NCBI RefSeq assembly: GCF_003076275.1
Contig: NZ_CP029064.1
Coordinates: 754,501 to 818,500, forward strand
From: Microbulbifer sp. A4B17
GTDB lineage: Bacteria > Pseudomonadota > Gammaproteobacteria > Pseudomonadales > Cellvibrionaceae
Reading direction: 5' to 3'
DNA: 64,000 nucleotides
Below, piece by piece: positions 46,440 through 56,527 of the stretch. Under the pieces are notes generated by a model, which saw nothing but the letters and a program-made list of their open reading frames with translations, was not told the origin of the DNA and did no database searches. Position 1 is the stretch's first letter. Each line of letters starts with the position of its first letter. The position numbers and the translations under genes were made by a program.

Positions 46440-47293
46440 CACTTGACGGCAACCTCGGCTGAGAAGTTATCCGGCTTGTGGACAGTGACCTCGTAGTTTT
46501 TACGGTACTGGAGATACTGCTCCTGCAGAATCTTCTTTTGCGCCTGGGATTGCCAATCATTTAGTACGCGGCTGCGTATTTCAGCCAATGCCGGTAGCTG
46601 GGTGGACTTGATTTCCTCAAGGAGGACCAGGTGATTGCCGAAGGTCGAGCGGACTGGACCACTCCACTTGCCAATAGGCAGCTTGGACAATTGAGCGGAA
46701 AATCCCAGCCCAAATTACCTGTCTATTCGTGGCTCTGAAGTGCCGATAAAAGCAGCTGGCAGTAGGGTTGAGTCTCCAATCATTGGTGAAGCCTGACCGC
46801 TGTTTAGCTGCATGAGTAAGTCGTTAAAATCACGTGAATCTGATGAGGCCAGATCCACTGAGAAAAATCGTTGTTGGAAAGATAGGGTGGGGGGAAGCTG
46901 GTATTTATCGGCCTGGCCTTGAAGGAATTTCTCCAATACTTGATCGCCTGGGCCTTGAGTGTCAGCGAAATTACGTGCCGTAAGTTCCATTTTCATTTGT
47001 AGGCGGCGGATTACCGTGTCGTTCTCGGCTAATCCCAGGGCAAGCGCTTCCCTGTAAAGTATTTCCTCTCTTAGGTAATTCTCAATAAGTTGCTCCAGCT
47101 CGCTATCTGAGGGGTACCTGTGCCACTTGCGCTCAAAAACCGAACGTAGATGTTCGACGCGCCCCTCGCTGATAACAATCTCTTGTGCAGGCGGTTCCAG
47201 GATTTCTCCCAATCCCAATAGGATTAGGGCGATCGCAATAAAATACAGCAGGGGCTCTTTCGCCAATGACTTGAGGAAGGTAGTGGTATTCAA
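46439..47293 (-). pseudogene. PpiC-type peptidyl-prolyl isomerase gene with in-frame stop
   Basis: One frame spans 47293 to 46439 but is broken by TAA at 46715-46717. Upstream of it lie 192 codons: a membrane segment (about 14-32), a SurA-like helical region (HRYPSDSELEQLIENYLREE) and the start of a parvulin domain. After the stop the same frame continues FGLGFSAQLSKLPIGKW, then GPVRSTFGNHLVLLEEI, the typical end of a parvulin domain. Intact it would be about 284 residues. A single base change explains the break. It is coupled to the frameshifted hupE gene by a 1-base overlap. Confidence 0.75.
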
Positions 47294-47523
47294 AAGCGCG
47301 GCCCTTATTTTGGAGTGGGTCGGAGTTGCGCTGTGGATTCTAATTATGGAAAGACATTCTCAGTTTGCCAGCAAGAAAATATTGATAAATCCATCGCTTT
47401 GTACCAAATTGGTGAATTGTTCCGGCGTATGGCGGGGTGTGGCTCATATATACTGTGACAGTACTCCAAAGCGGTGTTCCCCTTGTATAGGGGTGAGTAA
47501 CAGAAATTAGAGGGGAGAATCGA

Positions 47524-47928
47524 TTGAAATATTTGGGAAGAGTCTACTTGACACTCAATCTATTGATTTTTGCTTCTATTGGCCTCTGGGCCCTGTTTAA
47601 ACCGCAGAGCCTTGCGAATGAAGTGGATTTTTCATTTGATACCCCCGAAGCCATGCCCGAGTTTATGGCCACTTATGGCGGGTTTATGTTGGCCATCGCG
47701 GTGATTCTACTGGTGGCTTTGGCTATGCGCCCGCACCGCAGGGTTGCTTACGCTGCGATGTCTATTGCCTATATCGGCTTCGCTCTTGGGCGCCTCTACG
47801 GAATGTTATTTATCAGTGGTTTTGACCAGCGCAATTTAGTGCTTTTTGCTATCGAAGTCGTCTTTGTGATCTGGGGACTTTACTGTTACCGAGAATCCCG
47901 CTGGTTGCCTTTGCAACATGGCCATTAA
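47524..47928 (+). CDS. DUF4345-family membrane protein
   Basis: A 134-residue protein with four membrane segments (about 5-25, 48-68, 75-95, 101-121). The order and the motif ATYGGFMLAIAVILL plus AYIGFALGRLYGM fit DUF4345. The function is unknown. It starts with TTG at 47524: a strong GAGGGGAG lies 8 nt upstream and no ATG is available before the first membrane segment. It is divergent from the broken ppiC-like gene. Confidence 0.78.
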   Translation: MKYLGRVYLTLNLLIFASIGLWALFKPQSLANEVDFSFDTPEAMPEFMATYGGFMLAIAVILLVALAMRPHRRVAYAAMSIAYIGFALGRLYGMLFISGFDQRNLVLFAIEVVFVIWGLYCYRESRWLPLQHGH

Positions 47929-47955
47929 CACGGTTGTTACAGCTAGCGGAAAGGA

Positions 47956-47972
47956 GCCGGGGGAACCCCGGC
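47956..47972. terminator. GC-rich stem-loop between convergent genes
   Basis: GCCGGGG and CCCCGGC form a perfect 7-bp stem with a 3-nt loop (GAA). It lies between the convergent DUF4345 and hydroxylase genes. T-runs are poor on both sides, so its strength as a terminator is uncertain. Confidence 0.45.
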
Positions 47973-47996
47973 ACCCATTTAAGTAATTTGAGTGGG

Positions 47997-48827
47997 TTAA
48001 GCGTGAGCTTTTACGCCTTCTGCTGCGCTGTTGTCTATTTCCACCTCTTTTTCTCCCCCGTGTAATTGCCCATCCACTGCTTGCCGGAAGACTTGCTTGT
48101 AGTCCTTAAATTCTGTGCCCATCCAGCGATCCCACCAAGTGAAGTAAAAGCCGTAGTTGCCCTGGAAGCGCTGGTGGTGCAAGTCGTGGTGAGTCGTGGT
48201 GGTGAGCCTGTCCATAGGGCCGTCGACCCAGCTGCGGGGATGGAACTCGCGGCCAGTGTGCAGCATGGCGTTGCGGAAGATGCTGATAAATAAAAAGGTG
48301 AACCAAATAGTTGGATTAAGCGGCAGTATCAGGGCAATCAGGGGAGAGAAAGCGCCCATCAGGACCGCTTCACCTACAGAGAAACTGTATGCCGTCCAGG
48401 GGGTGGGTGTTCTGGACTGATGGTGCAGGCGGTGGAAGTGTTTAAACACCTTGGGGTGGTGCATACCTCGGTGGGTCCAGTAAAAATAAGCGTCGTGGAT
48501 CAAAATCACTACTGGCAGGCTGGCAATACTCCACCAGAGTGGATAATCGCTCCACTGCCAGTAAAATTTGGTCATTCCCAGATCGTGCATCATGGTAGTA
48601 ATAACCCCTACCAGGGTAAAGATACACACCGTTAATAGTGAATAACTCACCTCCCGCCGAATATCTTTCCACTCGGCACGACGCTTTTGGATACGGCGCC
48701 GGTTCATCCAGGTGCGAAATAGCCAGCCGGCCAAAATACTCATTACTGAAGCGGCCAGCACATAGCGAAATAAACTCAACTGGAAATGTTTGGCTCCGTC
48801 CTGGGATATGTCGACTAAAAAATCCAT
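47997..48827 (-). CDS. Sterol desaturase/fatty acid hydroxylase-family protein
   Basis: A 276-residue di-iron membrane enzyme. All three His clusters are present: HDAYFYWTHRGMHH, HFHRLHH and HHDLHH. They lie between about four membrane segments. The family hydroxylates or desaturates lipids; the actual substrate here is unknown. The start ATG has GGTGAG upstream. A membrane AraC regulator gene lies 178 bp upstream on the same strand and may control it. Confidence 0.88.
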   Translation of the reverse strand: MDFLVDISQDGAKHFQLSLFRYVLAASVMSILAGWLFRTWMNRRRIQKRRAEWKDIRREVSYSLLTVCIFTLVGVITTMMHDLGMTKFYWQWSDYPLWWSIASLPVVILIHDAYFYWTHRGMHHPKVFKHFHRLHHQSRTPTPWTAYSFSVGEAVLMGAFSPLIALILPLNPTIWFTFLFISIFRNAMLHTGREFHPRSWVDGPMDRLTTTTHHDLHHQRFQGNYGFYFTWWDRWMGTEFKDYKQVFRQAVDGQLHGGEKEVEIDNSAAEGVKAHA

Positions 48828-49005
48828 ATTCTCACCATCATTATTCTTCTATTGAAGGGAGACTCACCGGTGTTAAAACGGGTCTCGGTGAGCCGGGCAC
48901 GCAGCGGGAAAATCACTTTCACCGCGCTCCCAGTCTGGGAGCCTTTTACTTTGCGGGCTTACGGAATATGAAAAAATGCTGACGGATTCTTTCAGGAGAG
49001 GAGAT

Positions 49006-50073
49006 TCAGGCGGGCAGCTTTTCCCGGCGGTACTCAGTGGGAGTTTGGCTGTGACGGCGCTTGAAAGCAGCGTTAAACGGGCTCAAGGAGCGATAGCCGA
49101 TGTCCAGAGCAATGGTGAGTACTGGCAAATGGGCCTGCTCCGGATCTGCCAACCGGTTGCTGGCCTCATCGATACGAAACTGATTTAGGTATTCGTTAAA
49201 ATTGCGATAACCCAGGTGGCGATTAATCAACACACGCAGCACATGTTCGCGAATATCCAACTGCTCCGCAAGCTCTCTGATGGTGAGTCCGGTATGGCGA
49301 TAACCACCGTTGTGCATATGTTCCTGTAATTTTTGCAGCTGGGTTTGCTGTTGTTCATCCAGTTCAGGTGGCGGAGCTAAAGGCTGTTCTTCCTCCTCTG
49401 GCTCGCTGCTCTTCGGGCGCGGCAGGGATTCTCCCAGAGCGCTGGGGGATAGGGCCAGCAACCATAGGCAGGCCACCAGTGACAACAGGCTGGCAAATAG
49501 CGCGTGCAGTGTCGGTACACCGTTGGGAAGCGGGCGGTAGGCAAAGATAGATTCTGCGCCAATTACCACCAGCATATAGGCGCCGACGGCGATAAGCAGG
49601 GTTGTGCGCAGGCGTCGGCGCTCTGCGACCAAGTCCAGGTGAAACTGCCGTTGTAGTGTCAGTAGGCCGAGGCTGATTAAACCGAGTTTGAGTAGCTGCG
49701 AAAGGGTAAATAGTGGGGATTGCTGATCTGACGTTAATGGCAATGGTGCGTGGTAGGCCACTATGCCGATGACCAGGGTAATACCAATCGGGATCCAGCC
49801 CCACAGGGGAAAAGGCTCTTCCTCGCGGCATAACAGGTGAGTAAACAGCCAAAAAATTGCGGGAATCAGAGTAATTGGCAAGTTAAGCAAGAGCGCAGTA
49901 GGTCCACTCAATTGTGGCAGGATGGGCCAGAGTAAATAGCAGATCACGGCTATCAGCAGGGCCAATAAGCAGCGCCCGGCAACAAGCCGGTAATGATGTA
50001 TAGCAACCTTGGTTGCTGCCAATAAAAGAAGAGCGCATGCACCGCCGGAGAAAAATAAGTAGCCGGCGGTCAT
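49006..50073 (-). CDS. AraC-family regulator with seven-TM N-terminal domain
   Basis: A 355-residue regulator. The N-terminal half (about 1-215) has seven hydrophobic segments; a Pro/Glu-rich linker follows (about 220-240). The C-terminal AraC HTH is at about 248-352: GLTIRELAEQLDIREHVLRV, then a second HTH with IALDIGYRSLSPFNAAFKRR. This membrane-AraC layout is widespread but the signal is unknown. GGAGATAAACG precedes the ATG and lies inside the end of the transglycosylase gene, 3 bp away, so the two are coupled. Confidence 0.88.
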   Translation of the reverse strand: MTAGYLFFSGGACALLLLAATKVAIHHYRLVAGRCLLALLIAVICYLLWPILPQLSGPTALLLNLPITLIPAIFWLFTHLLCREEEPFPLWGWIPIGITLVIGIVAYHAPLPLTSDQQSPLFTLSQLLKLGLISLGLLTLQRQFHLDLVAERRRLRTTLLIAVGAYMLVVIGAESIFAYRPLPNGVPTLHALFASLLSLVACLWLLALSPSALGESLPRPKSSEPEEEEQPLAPPPELDEQQQTQLQKLQEHMHNGGYRHTGLTIRELAEQLDIREHVLRVLINRHLGYRNFNEYLNQFRIDEASNRLADPEQAHLPVLTIALDIGYRSLSPFNAAFKRRHSQTPTEYRREKLPA

Positions 50074-50076
50074 CGT

Positions 50077-50643
50077 TTATCTCCAGCGCTCGGCCCAGGC
50101 ATCCAGGACCTTGCTGCTATAAGTATGGCGGCCGTAGCTACCATTGTAATAGGCGAGGGCGTTGGCCAGGTTGCCTTTGGCTTTTTTGATGTAGTGTTTA
50201 AGAATGGTACATCCGTACCTTAGGTTGGTGTCCATATCGATCAGGTTATCGTCGGGTCGACCGATTTCATTTTTCCAGAATGGCATTACCTGCATCATAC
50301 CCAGAGCGCCAACGCGGGATATCGCATAGGGGTCAAAAGCACTCTCAATCTGGATAACCGCCAATACAATTTCCGGGCGCAGCCCGGCCCGAGTTGCCTC
50401 CCGGTGGACGGCTTTCAGTACGTGCATCCGCCGCTTGGGATCTTTGATATAGCGGGACAGAGGCTGGGATTTAGACATTAGCCACACTTCCGCATCGAAG
50501 CGGTCCACAAAGCTGTCGGCCTGGGTAACTGCGTCCTGCAGGGCGAGGCGCAACTCCGGGTCGATCTCGGCTCTACTGCTTTGAGCCTGGGCGGCACAGC
50601 AGGTAAGGCAGAGCAACAAGAGGGCGGTGGCTTTTTTTATCAT
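50077..50643 (-). CDS. SLT-type lytic transglycosylase
   Basis: A 188-residue secreted protein with a signal peptide (cleavage probably after AQA, residue 20). The SLT domain covers about 85-185. Glu100 in IQIESAF is the catalytic acid; GALGMMQVMPFW and ALAYYNGSYGRH are the other family motifs. It would cleave peptidoglycan glycan strands in the periplasm. It lies immediately upstream of the AraC gene, 3 bp apart. Confidence 0.9.
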   Translation of the reverse strand: MIKKATALLLLCLTCCAAQAQSSRAEIDPELRLALQDAVTQADSFVDRFDAEVWLMSKSQPLSRYIKDPKRRMHVLKAVHREATRAGLRPEIVLAVIQIESAFDPYAISRVGALGMMQVMPFWKNEIGRPDDNLIDMDTNLRYGCTILKHYIKKAKGNLANALAYYNGSYGRHTYSSKVLDAWAERWR

Positions 50644-50764
50644 GGGGTGATTCTACGAAAAGCCCGGCAAAATGGGCAGCGTGATTTTGTGACGCCGCCG
50701 ATAAAAAGCACTTTTGCCGTGAGAGGTCCCGGCCCGCTTGGGGGCAGACCGGGCGGCTCGACAA

Positions 50765-52492
50765 TTATTGATTAAATTTTTCCAATAACACTTCTTCGAG
50801 CTGGGATACGGCAAACTCCTGGCTTTCCGCGTCGCCGCGACCTTTATATTCCACGACACCTTTTTCCAGGCCTCGATCGCCGATAACAATACGATGGGGA
50901 ATGCCGATCAGCTCCACATCGGCGAGCATAGCGCCCAGTCGTGCTTTGGCTTCGTCCATCAGCAGTACATCAATGCCTTTGCTACACAAGGACTCATACA
51001 GGTGCTCGCACTTCTCCCTTACCACATCGCTTTTGTGCATATTGATCGGCACAATGGCGAGCTGGAAAGGTGCGATAGCAGTTGGCCAGATAATGCCGGA
51101 GTCATCGTGGTTTTGTTCGATCGCTGCAGCAACGATGCGGGAAACGCCGATGCCATAGCAGCCCATGGACATAACCTGCTCTTTTCCGTTTTCATCCAGT
51201 ACTGTGGCATTCATAGCGCGGCTGTACTTATCGCCCAACTGGAAAATGTGGCCGACCTCGATACCCCGTTTGATTTCCAGGGTGCCCTGGCCATCGGGGC
51301 TGGCGTCGCCTGCCACTACATTACGCAGGTCTTCGACGCGGCCCAATTCCACATCGCGACCCCAGTTCACACCGGTTAAGTGGTAGTCATCGCGATTGGC
51401 GCCGCAGATAAAGTCTGCCAGGTGCGCCGCAGAGCGATCCACAACAGTCTCGATCTTCATGCCCACCGGGCCCAGGGAGCCAATGTTGCAGCTGAGTTCT
51501 TCGGCAATGCGCTCTTCTGGGGCGAACTGAATGGGGCTGGCGATTCCAGCCAGTTTCTCTGCCTTTAATTCGTTCAGCTCGTGATCGCCGCGCAGTATCA
51601 GGGCAATTAATGGAGCGGTTTCACCCTCTTCACACTCGCCCAGAACAATCAGGGTTTTTACTGAGTGGGCGGGATCACTTTTCAAAAACTCGCTGACATC
51701 GGCGATGGTTTTTTGGTTCGGCGTATGAACTTCCTGCATCTCCTGCGACGGAGCAGGGCGCCCGCCAGCTGGGGCAACCGCTTCAGCCAATTCGATATTG
51801 GCGGCGTAGCGGGATTCTGTGGAAAAGGCGATATCGTCTTCGCCGCTCTGCGCCAGCACGTGGAATTCGTGGGAGCTGGAACCACCGATTGAACCGGTGT
51901 CTGCCAGTACCGGACGGTAGTCCAGGCCGATGCGCTCAAAAATTCGGCAGTAGGCACCGTGCATAATATCGTAGGTTTCCTGCAGGGAATCCTCGTTCAC
52001 GTGGAAGGAGTAGGCATCCTTCATGGTGAATTCGCGAGCGCGCATTACGCCAAAGCGCGGACGGATTTCATCGCGGAATTTAGTCTGCACCTGGTAGAAG
52101 TTGGCGGGCAACTGCTTATAGCTATTGATTTCACCGCGGATCAGGTCGGTGATGACTTCCTCGTGGGTCGGGCCCAGACAGAAGTCATTGTTGTGGCGAT
52201 CCTTGATGCGCAGGAGTTCGGGGCCGTACTGCTGCCAGCGGCCGGACTCTTCCCAAAGCTCTGCCGGCTGCACGACCGGCATCAATACTTCCAGGGAGCC
52301 AGCACGGTCCATCTCTTCACGAACAATGCGCTCGACCTTGCGCAAAACCCGCAACCCGGTGGGCAGCCAGGTGTAGAGACCTGAAGACAGGCGACGGATC
52401 ATACCGGCACGCAGCATCAGCTGATGGCTGATTACCACTGCGTCGTTGGGAGTTTCTTTTTGGGTTGCAATGAGATAACGAGATGCGCGCAT
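50765..52492 (-). CDS. proS: Prolyl-tRNA synthetase
   Basis: A 575-residue class II synthetase of the bacterial type with an inserted editing domain (about 225-400). The N-terminus [20 protein letters not shown] and motif 1 ([20 protein letters not shown]) match E. coli ProS. Motif 2 includes [17 protein letters not shown], and motif 3 contains [13 protein letters not shown]. The C-terminal anticodon-binding domain ends near residue 575. No clear ribosome site precedes the ATG, although the start is fixed by similarity. Confidence 0.96.
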   Translation of the reverse strand: MRASRYLIATQKETPNDAVVISHQLMLRAGMIRRLSSGLYTWLPTGLRVLRKVERIVREEMDRAGSLEVLMPVVQPAELWEESGRWQQYGPELLRIKDRHNNDFCLGPTHEEVITDLIRGEINSYKQLPANFYQVQTKFRDEIRPRFGVMRAREFTMKDAYSFHVNEDSLQETYDIMHGAYCRIFERIGLDYRPVLADTGSIGGSSSHEFHVLAQSGEDDIAFSTESRYAANIELAEAVAPAGGRPAPSQEMQEVHTPNQKTIADVSEFLKSDPAHSVKTLIVLGECEEGETAPLIALILRGDHELNELKAEKLAGIASPIQFAPEERIAEELSCNIGSLGPVGMKIETVVDRSAAHLADFICGANRDDYHLTGVNWGRDVELGRVEDLRNVVAGDASPDGQGTLEIKRGIEVGHIFQLGDKYSRAMNATVLDENGKEQVMSMGCYGIGVSRIVAAAIEQNHDDSGIIWPTAIAPFQLAIVPINMHKSDVVREKCEHLYESLCSKGIDVLLMDEAKARLGAMLADVELIGIPHRIVIGDRGLEKGVVEYKGRGDAESQEFAVSQLEEVLLEKFNQ

Positions 52493-52664
52493 AGGACTTA
52501 TATGGATTCTATTACGGGTAAGCAGGCTATTTTACGCTATTCGCCGGGCAATAAATATTGCCTGGGGGCGGTATTGCCCCGAAGCGGATTGCCTTTAGCT
52601 ATACCGGGGTATCTGTTTAATGGGTGCCTGGGTACCGCTCTGGGATCTATTCACAGAGGGTGAA

Positions 52665-52692
52665 TAAAAAACCCCGCATAAGCGGGGTTTTT
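52665..52692. terminator. Intrinsic terminator of the HU-like gene
   Basis: ACCCCGC and GCGGGGT form a perfect stem around a short loop, with AAAAAA on the left and TTTTT on the right, so it can act on both strands. It ends the HU-like transcript on the minus strand, 24 bp after its stop. Confidence 0.88.
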
Positions 52693-52715
52693 AAGCTGAG
52701 GTTTTACAGAGTGTA

Positions 52716-53114
52716 TTAGTTCTCTGCCATTTCCTTCAGCTTCTTCAGTGGGCGGACTTTAACCTGGATGCTGGCAGGCTTCGCCTTGAAGGTAGTCTCT
52801 TCACCGGTGAAGGGGTTGATACCTTTACGAGCTTTCTTAGCTGGCTTTTTCACGGTGGTGATTTTCATCAGGCCCGGCAGGGTGAATTCGCCAATTGCGC
52901 GCTTCTTGATGTGGCCTTCGATGATATCGTTCAGCTCGTCCAGTACAGATTGAACCTGCTTGCGGGACAGCTCGGTGTTCTCAGCAATCTGATTCAGTAC
53001 TTGAGTCTTGGTGTACTTTTCCTTGATTGCTTTTACTTTCTTGGCCGGTGCAGCTTTGGCCGCAGCTTTCTTTGCCGGGGCCTTTTTGGTAGCAGCTTTC
53101 TTGGAGACAGCCAT
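52716..53114 (-). CDS. HU/IHF-family DNA-binding protein with Lys/Ala-rich N-terminal extension
   Basis: A 132-residue nucleoid protein. Residues 1-33 are a Lys/Ala/Pro-rich, histone-H1-like tail (AVSKKAATKKAPAKKAAAKA). The HU domain (about 34-128) follows, with TKTQVLNQIAENTELSRKQV and the conserved GINPFTGEE loop region, where the usual HU arm motif RNPxTG is replaced by INPFTG. It bends or coats DNA. AAGGAAG precedes the ATG. It has its own terminator and lies divergent from the FmdB gene. Confidence 0.9.
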   Translation of the reverse strand: MAVSKKAATKKAPAKKAAAKAAPAKKVKAIKEKYTKTQVLNQIAENTELSRKQVQSVLDELNDIIEGHIKKRAIGEFTLPGLMKITTVKKPAKKARKGINPFTGEETTFKAKPASIQVKVRPLKKLKEMAEN

Positions 53115-53401
53115 GGCTTACTTCCTTCTTTGTTGTTCGGTATATATCCGGTAAAAGTGTGTTTTTTCTCCCGCTGCGCTGCATCCGTAGCGGGTGTCTC
53201 AGCGGGTGATGGGGGAAGTATATATAGTTTTTGTTCGGCCGCACGGAGAAATACTAGAAAAATAGTGCTTTTTTTACATTTTTTAGCCTTTAGTCGCCTT
53301 TATGGGACGCTTTACCCAGTGAAAAGACCCGTGCAGCTTCTTACCTCTGTAGGCCTCATGTATACTCTCTCCCCCTTTTTTTAAGCACCAGGTACTGTGT
53401 A

Positions 53402-53674
53402 ATGCCGATCTATGAATACCAGTGCAATGCCTGCGGCCATGAAATGGAAGTTTTGCAGCGGATGAGTGATGACCCGCTCAAAGACTGTCCAGCTTGCGAG
53501 AAGGCCGAGCTGCGCAAGAAAATCTCAGCGGCTGGGTTTCGCCTGAAGGGCGCCGGCTGGTATGAGACCGACTTTAAAACTGGTAGCAAGAAAAACCTCG
53601 CTGGCGGTGACTCAGCCAATAGCGGCAAGGCCAAAAGCGACAAGTCTGGCACAGCGGCGGCAAAGACGGCCTAG
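53402..53674 (+). CDS. FmdB-family zinc-ribbon protein
   Basis: A 90-residue protein. The N-terminal zinc ribbon has CNAC and CPAC knuckles (residues 8-11 and 34-37) in the typical MPIYEYQCNACGHEMEV setting. The C-terminal third is a disordered Ser/Gly/Lys/Ala tail. The family is called a putative regulator, but its function is not established. It precedes aspS by 76 bp, an order common in gammaproteobacteria. Confidence 0.9.
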   Translation: MPIYEYQCNACGHEMEVLQRMSDDPLKDCPACEKAELRKKISAAGFRLKGAGWYETDFKTGSKKNLAGGDSANSGKAKSDKSGTAAAKTA

Positions 53675-53750
53675 GCGAGCTGTGCGGAGCTGTCCGCGCG
53701 GTGTACCCTCTAACTAATCTTTTACCTATCGATAACGGGAATTTTCATCC

Positions 53751-55529
53751 ATGCGCAGCGATTACTGTGGCGTCCTTCGTTCCGCGGACATTGACCGCGT
53801 AGTAACCCTCTGTGGCTGGGTCGACCGCCGCCGCGATCACGGCGGAGTGATTTTTATCGACCTGCGCGACCGAGAGGGCATTGTTCAGGTGGTATTCGAC
53901 CCGGATGCGGCCGAGCACTTCGAAATGGCCGATCGCGTGCGCAGCGAATATGTGCTTAAAGTGACAGGTCGTGTGCGCGCCCGCGCCCCAGAGGCCGTGA
54001 ATCCCAATATGGTGACCGGTGAAGTAGAGGTTTACGGCACCGAACTGGAAATTCTGAATACCGCTGAGACAGTGCCTTTCCAGCTGGATGAGCACACCGA
54101 TGTGGGTGAAGATATCCGCTTGAAATACCGCTACCTGGACCTGCGTCGCAACGAAATGCAGAACAACCTGTATTTCCGTTCCAAGCTGACTACCGCGATC
54201 CGCAATTACCTGGATGAGCACGGTTTTCTCGATATCGAGACTCCAATCCTGACTCGCGCCACTCCAGAGGGTGCCCGGGATTACCTGGTGCCGAGCCGCA
54301 CCCACGAGGGCAAATTCTTCGCCCTGCCGCAGTCTCCGCAATTATTTAAGCAGTTGCTGATGGTTTCTGGTTTCGATCGCTATTACCAGATCGCCAAGTG
54401 TTTCCGCGATGAGGATTTACGCGCTGATCGCCAGCCCGAATTTACTCAGATCGATATTGAGACCTCCTTCCTCAATGAAGAGGAAATCATGTCGATCACC
54501 GAGAATATGGTTCGTAAACTGTTTAAAGAGTTGAAGGGTGTTGATCTGGGTGAATTCCCGCGCATGACCCACTACCAGGCAATGCTGCGCTACGGCTCCG
54601 ATAAGCCGGACCTGCGTATTCCGCTGGAGATGGTAGAGATCAAGGACCTGATGACCGAGGTGGACTTCAAGGTATTCTCCGGACCTGCCAACGATCCAAA
54701 AGGCCGTGTTGCCGCGATCAAGGTACCCGGCGGTTGTAAGAAACTGACCCGCAAGCAGCTGGACGATTACGGCAAGTTTGTCGGTATTTATGGTGCCAAG
54801 GGCCTGGCGTATATCAAGGTTAACGACCGCTCTGACCTGGAAAATGGTCTGCAGTCGCCAATCGTTAAATTCCTGCCGATTGAAACCCGCGCAGCCATTC
54901 TCGATCGCCTGCAAGCGGAAGACGGTGATGTTCTTTTCTTCGGTTCGGACAAGGCCAAGATTGTCTCCGAAGCCCTGGGTGCATTGCGTTGCAAGCTGGG
55001 TGAAGATTTGGATCTGTACACCAGCGAGTGGGCGCCTTTGTGGGTTGTCGCCTTCCCGATGTTTGAAGAAAATGACGATGGCAGCCTGACTGCGTTGCAC
55101 CACCCGTTCACTGCACCTTCCTGTACTCCGGAAGAACTGGAGAAGAATCCGCTCGAAGCTCTGTCCCGTGCTTACGATATGGTACTTAACGGCACTGAGT
55201 TGGGTGGTGGTTCTGTTCGTATCCACGACCAGTTGATGCAGGAAGCGGTATTCCGCATCCTGGGTATCGATGCACAAGAGCAGCGCGAGAAGTTCGGCTT
55301 CCTGCTGGATGCACTCAAATACGGTGCTCCGCCCCATGGTGGCCTGGCCTTTGGTCTGGATCGCCTGGTGATGCTGATGACCGGTAGCGATTCTATTCGC
55401 GATGTGATCGCTTTCCCGAAAACCCAGAGCGCTGCCTGTGTGATGACAGATGCCCCGGGTGCTGTGGATGCGAAACAGCTGCGTGAGCTGAGCATTCGCC
55501 TGCGACAAAAAGAAGAAAAAATCAGCTGA
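53751..55529 (+). CDS. aspS: Aspartyl-tRNA synthetase
   Basis: A 592-residue class IIb synthetase (E. coli AspS is 590). The N-terminal OB fold (about 15-105: [20 protein letters not shown]) binds the anticodon. Motif 2 includes [18 protein letters not shown] (about 216-233). The bacterial insertion (GAD) domain lies at about 280-420. Motif 3 is [13 protein letters not shown] near 535. It charges tRNA-Asp. It probably starts the transcript that leads to yebC and the ruv genes, with a REP-like pair after its stop. Confidence 0.97.
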   Translation: MRSDYCGVLRSADIDRVVTLCGWVDRRRDHGGVIFIDLRDREGIVQVVFDPDAAEHFEMADRVRSEYVLKVTGRVRARAPEAVNPNMVTGEVEVYGTELEILNTAETVPFQLDEHTDVGEDIRLKYRYLDLRRNEMQNNLYFRSKLTTAIRNYLDEHGFLDIETPILTRATPEGARDYLVPSRTHEGKFFALPQSPQLFKQLLMVSGFDRYYQIAKCFRDEDLRADRQPEFTQIDIETSFLNEEEIMSITENMVRKLFKELKGVDLGEFPRMTHYQAMLRYGSDKPDLRIPLEMVEIKDLMTEVDFKVFSGPANDPKGRVAAIKVPGGCKKLTRKQLDDYGKFVGIYGAKGLAYIKVNDRSDLENGLQSPIVKFLPIETRAAILDRLQAEDGDVLFFGSDKAKIVSEALGALRCKLGEDLDLYTSEWAPLWVVAFPMFEENDDGSLTALHHPFTAPSCTPEELEKNPLEALSRAYDMVLNGTELGGGSVRIHDQLMQEAVFRILGIDAQEQREKFGFLLDALKYGAPPHGGLAFGLDRLVMLMTGSDSIRDVIAFPKTQSAACVMTDAPGAVDAKQLRELSIRLRQKEEKIS

Positions 55530-55538
55530 TTTTTCCCC

Positions 55539-55606
55539 GATGGGCCGAGCGAAGCGGGCCCATCCAATCGTGGTGATGGGCGATTCGCTTCGCTCTTTGG
55601 CCCATC
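55539..55606. repeat. REP-like pair of inverted palindromes
   Basis: Two short palindromes lie head to head. The first (55539-55564) has arms GATGGGCC and GGCCCATC around GAGCGAAGC. The second (55575-55606) has arms GATGGGC and GCCCATC and, read backwards, contains the same AGAGCGAAGCG core. Together they can form one long hairpin. Sequences of the GGATGGGC...GAGCGAAGCG...GCCCATC type are common interspersed repeats in marine proteobacteria; a second copy outside this locus was not seen in the window. Confidence 0.65.
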
Positions 55607-55634
55607 CTACGCACTGACTGAAGAGAGACGGAAA

Positions 55635-56378
55635 ATGGCCGGACATAGTAAATGGGCCAATATTAAGCACCGCAAAGCAGCTCAGGATGCCAAGCGGGGC
55701 AAGGTCTTTACCAAGATCATTCGCGAGCTGACGGTAGCCGCCAAATCGGGTCCAAACCCGGACGATAACCCAGCGCTGCGCGCCACTATCGATAAGGCGC
55801 TGGGTGCCAATATGAAGCGCGACACCATCGACAAGGCCATCGCCCGTGGCGCCGGCAATGCTGAGGGTGAAAACTATGAAGCCGTAGTTTACGAAGGCTA
55901 CGGCGTTGGCGGTGTAGCGGTTTTAGTGGAGTGCCTCACAGACAACCGCAACCGCACCGTTGCTGAAGTGCGCCACGCTTTTACCAAGCGCGGTGGCAAC
56001 CTGGGTACCGACGGCTCGGTGAGCTACCTGTTCACCCGCAAAGGTCAGATGTATTACGAGACCGGTGTGGATGAAGATACTTTGATGGAAGCGGCCCTCG
56101 AAGCCGGAGCTGAGGATATCGAATCCAACGATGACGGCAGCGTTGAAGTTACCACTGAATTCCAGGACTACCTGACGGTCAAGGACGCCTTGGTTGCAGC
56201 CGGTTTTAAGCCGGACAATGCTGAAATTGCCATGATTCCGTCCACTACCATTCCGCTCGATAAAGACGGTGCTGAAAAAGTGCTCGCTCTGATCGAGATG
56301 CTGGAAGACCTGGACGATGTGCAAAATGTTTACACCAATGCGGATATCCCGGCAGAGGTGATGGAGGAGTTGGGCTAA
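55635..56378 (+). CDS. yebC: YebC/PmpR-family protein
   Basis: A 247-residue cytosolic protein with the family N-terminus [20 protein letters not shown] and the conserved [17 protein letters not shown] segment. It is annotated in the family as a DNA-binding regulator; recent work links YebC to translation at proline stretches. The C-terminal acidic region ([20 protein letters not shown]) is typical. It lies directly before ruvC, the usual gammaproteobacterial order. A ribosome site (AGAGAGACGG) is present. Confidence 0.96.
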   Translation: MAGHSKWANIKHRKAAQDAKRGKVFTKIIRELTVAAKSGPNPDDNPALRATIDKALGANMKRDTIDKAIARGAGNAEGENYEAVVYEGYGVGGVAVLVECLTDNRNRTVAEVRHAFTKRGGNLGTDGSVSYLFTRKGQMYYETGVDEDTLMEAALEAGAEDIESNDDGSVEVTTEFQDYLTVKDALVAAGFKPDNAEIAMIPSTTIPLDKDGAEKVLALIEMLEDLDDVQNVYTNADIPAEVMEELG

Positions 56379-56527
56379 GGTCCGCTCCTCAACTGGAGGT
56401 GGGCTCAGTCCCGCCTCTGGTTTTTATCTTTTCAGACCCTTCTTACACTCCTTCCCTTGACGCTACCTGCCCGCCTTGGGACACTCCCACCACTATATAA
56501 ACATACAGATATTTGGAGAGCTGCCTT

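Noticed and set aside
54417-55670. Long minus-strand open frame (417 codons) opposite aspS
   Set aside because: It lies entirely antisense to a textbook aspS, has no ribosome site and no family features; it follows from aspS codon bias.
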